In this document: positions 30,196 to 37,500 of the stretch, in pieces | Numbering within the stretch: position 1 is the first letter of the stretch | Layout: each line of letters opens with the position of its first letter | Assembly (NCBI RefSeq): GCF_964340395.1 | Contig: NC_135556.1 | Location: forward strand, 25,990,223-26,027,722 | DNA length: 37,500 bases | Direction: 5' to 3' | Source of the DNA: Glandiceps talaboti | Taxonomy: Eukaryota; Hemichordata; Enteropneusta; Spengelidae | Notes under the pieces: generated by a model | Databases searched by the model: none | What the model was told of the DNA's origin: nothing | What the model saw: the letters and a program-made list of their open reading frames with translations, nothing else | Position numbers and translations under genes: made by a program

Positions 30196-30757
30196 GAATG
30201 CCATTAAATAGCTGATGATTAGCATCTTTGAAATCAGACAAGTATGACATTTCGGCAGAAGACATTGTTTACATCTGAAGCGACGCGGTTTGACTGAACT
30301 TTGACCTTACATGACATCATATCTCACGACAGCATGGCAAGCGTCGTTTCACTCGTTTCACCTGGGTTTAATATACAGTATTCCAGTGCTAATCCCAACT
30401 TGCATTGGAAATCTTTTTTTCTGTAGTTGTCTGAGATTGTAATAAATCAGTAGTTCTGTAGTTGATACCAATTCATTACTGATATGTGTATTAGTAGTTG
30501 ACAGTGGCCAAAGGAATGTTGAATTGGTTTACATTTCACTGCTCCAATACAATGTAATTTTGCCTTGAGGTGTAAATACATGTAACATCATCTATGGCGA
30601 TTTGGCTTGTTTTTAAAGTTTTTAAATGTTTTTTGTACTTCCACGGACACACACAAACACGCAGATGTACACACTGTGCAATGCCGGAAGTGACATAATC
30701 AAACAATACACTTACACAGTCATGTATTATGCTTTGGTTTAGAATACAGACGTCGAT
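30196..30757. other. LOX2 proximal upstream region
   Basis: Contains the empty-site counterpart of the LINE insertion upstream of LOX1 (about 30500-30560), the single copy of the 239-bp duplicated unit, and the acceptor TTGGTTTAG at 30742. No core promoter element is convincing. Confidence 0.45.
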
Positions 30758-37174
<6,417 letters not shown>

Positions 37175-37500
37175 GTAAGATGCTTACAATTGTATCTGTT
37201 TCTTTAACTTTGCTCAGTGGTGCAATAGACCACTAAGCTTGTTCTCGCATTCAGAAGCATAATTGTTAATACTTATTGCGCTTATCTGGATGGGCGGAGT
37301 GGGGGAGGGGCGGGTGTGGGGGTGGGGTGTATTAATAATGAAATTACTAGGTTCAACCATCATTCTTGTTTCCTTTCTCTGATTGGCTGTTCTAAACTAT
37401 ATAGCAGGTGTATGTGAGCCGAATATACTATATGAATGAATATTTATTTCACCAAAGTTAAACAATAACGAAAGAAAAGACAAAAGTGTGAATACAAAAA
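37175..37500 (+). other. Start of LOX2 intron 5, with G-rich tract
   Basis: The first part is similar to LOX1 intron 5 (shared GTTCTCG and ATTCAGAA). A G-rich tract at about 37291-37330 has five or more runs of three or more G and could fold as a G-quadruplex. Exon 6 is not reached. Confidence 0.5.

Overview
This window looks like nuclear DNA from an invertebrate animal, probably a marine bilaterian. The genes have spliceosomal introns. Low-complexity repeats are long and numerous, several decayed non-LTR retrotransposons are present, and the gene families (animal-type PLAT lipoxygenase, type II membrane DXD glycosyltransferases, a CUB exon) fit an animal. The sequence does not settle the phylum.

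Positions 1-9138 hold two paralogous, apparently intronless glycosyltransferase genes on the plus strand. The first (GT1) runs in from the left edge. The second (GT2) is complete: 589 residues with an N-terminal membrane anchor and two successive DXD glycosyltransferase domains. Between them lie a 37-bp minisatellite of about 21 units, a minus-strand exon that looks like a CUB domain, and short repeat relics.

Positions 9850-37174 hold a tandem lipoxygenase locus on the plus strand. LOX1 (16339-24622) is complete. Twelve exons join with consistent phase into a 664-codon protein with an N-terminal PLAT domain and a lipoxygenase domain with all five predicted iron ligands. A glycine at the Coffa position suggests R stereospecificity. 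LOX2 (from 30758) has exons 1-5 with lengths and phases identical to LOX1 and leaves the window before its catalytic iron site.

Upstream of each lipoxygenase are copies of a noncoding block of about 2-3 kb: A and partial A' before LOX1, B and C before LOX2. Comparing these copies shows empty sites for two small inverted-repeat elements (13004-13201 with an 8-bp target duplication; 29805-30069) and for a LINE at about 13912-15740. LOX2 intron 1 has grown to 4.7 kb by gaining a decayed LINE and a long inverted repeat. Compound TCTG/TC microsatellites sit directly at three 3' splice sites and form their pyrimidine tracts.

The lipoxygenases should oxygenate polyunsaturated fatty acids in the cytosol. 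The glycosyltransferases should act in the Golgi lumen. Nothing in the sequence links the two families functionally.
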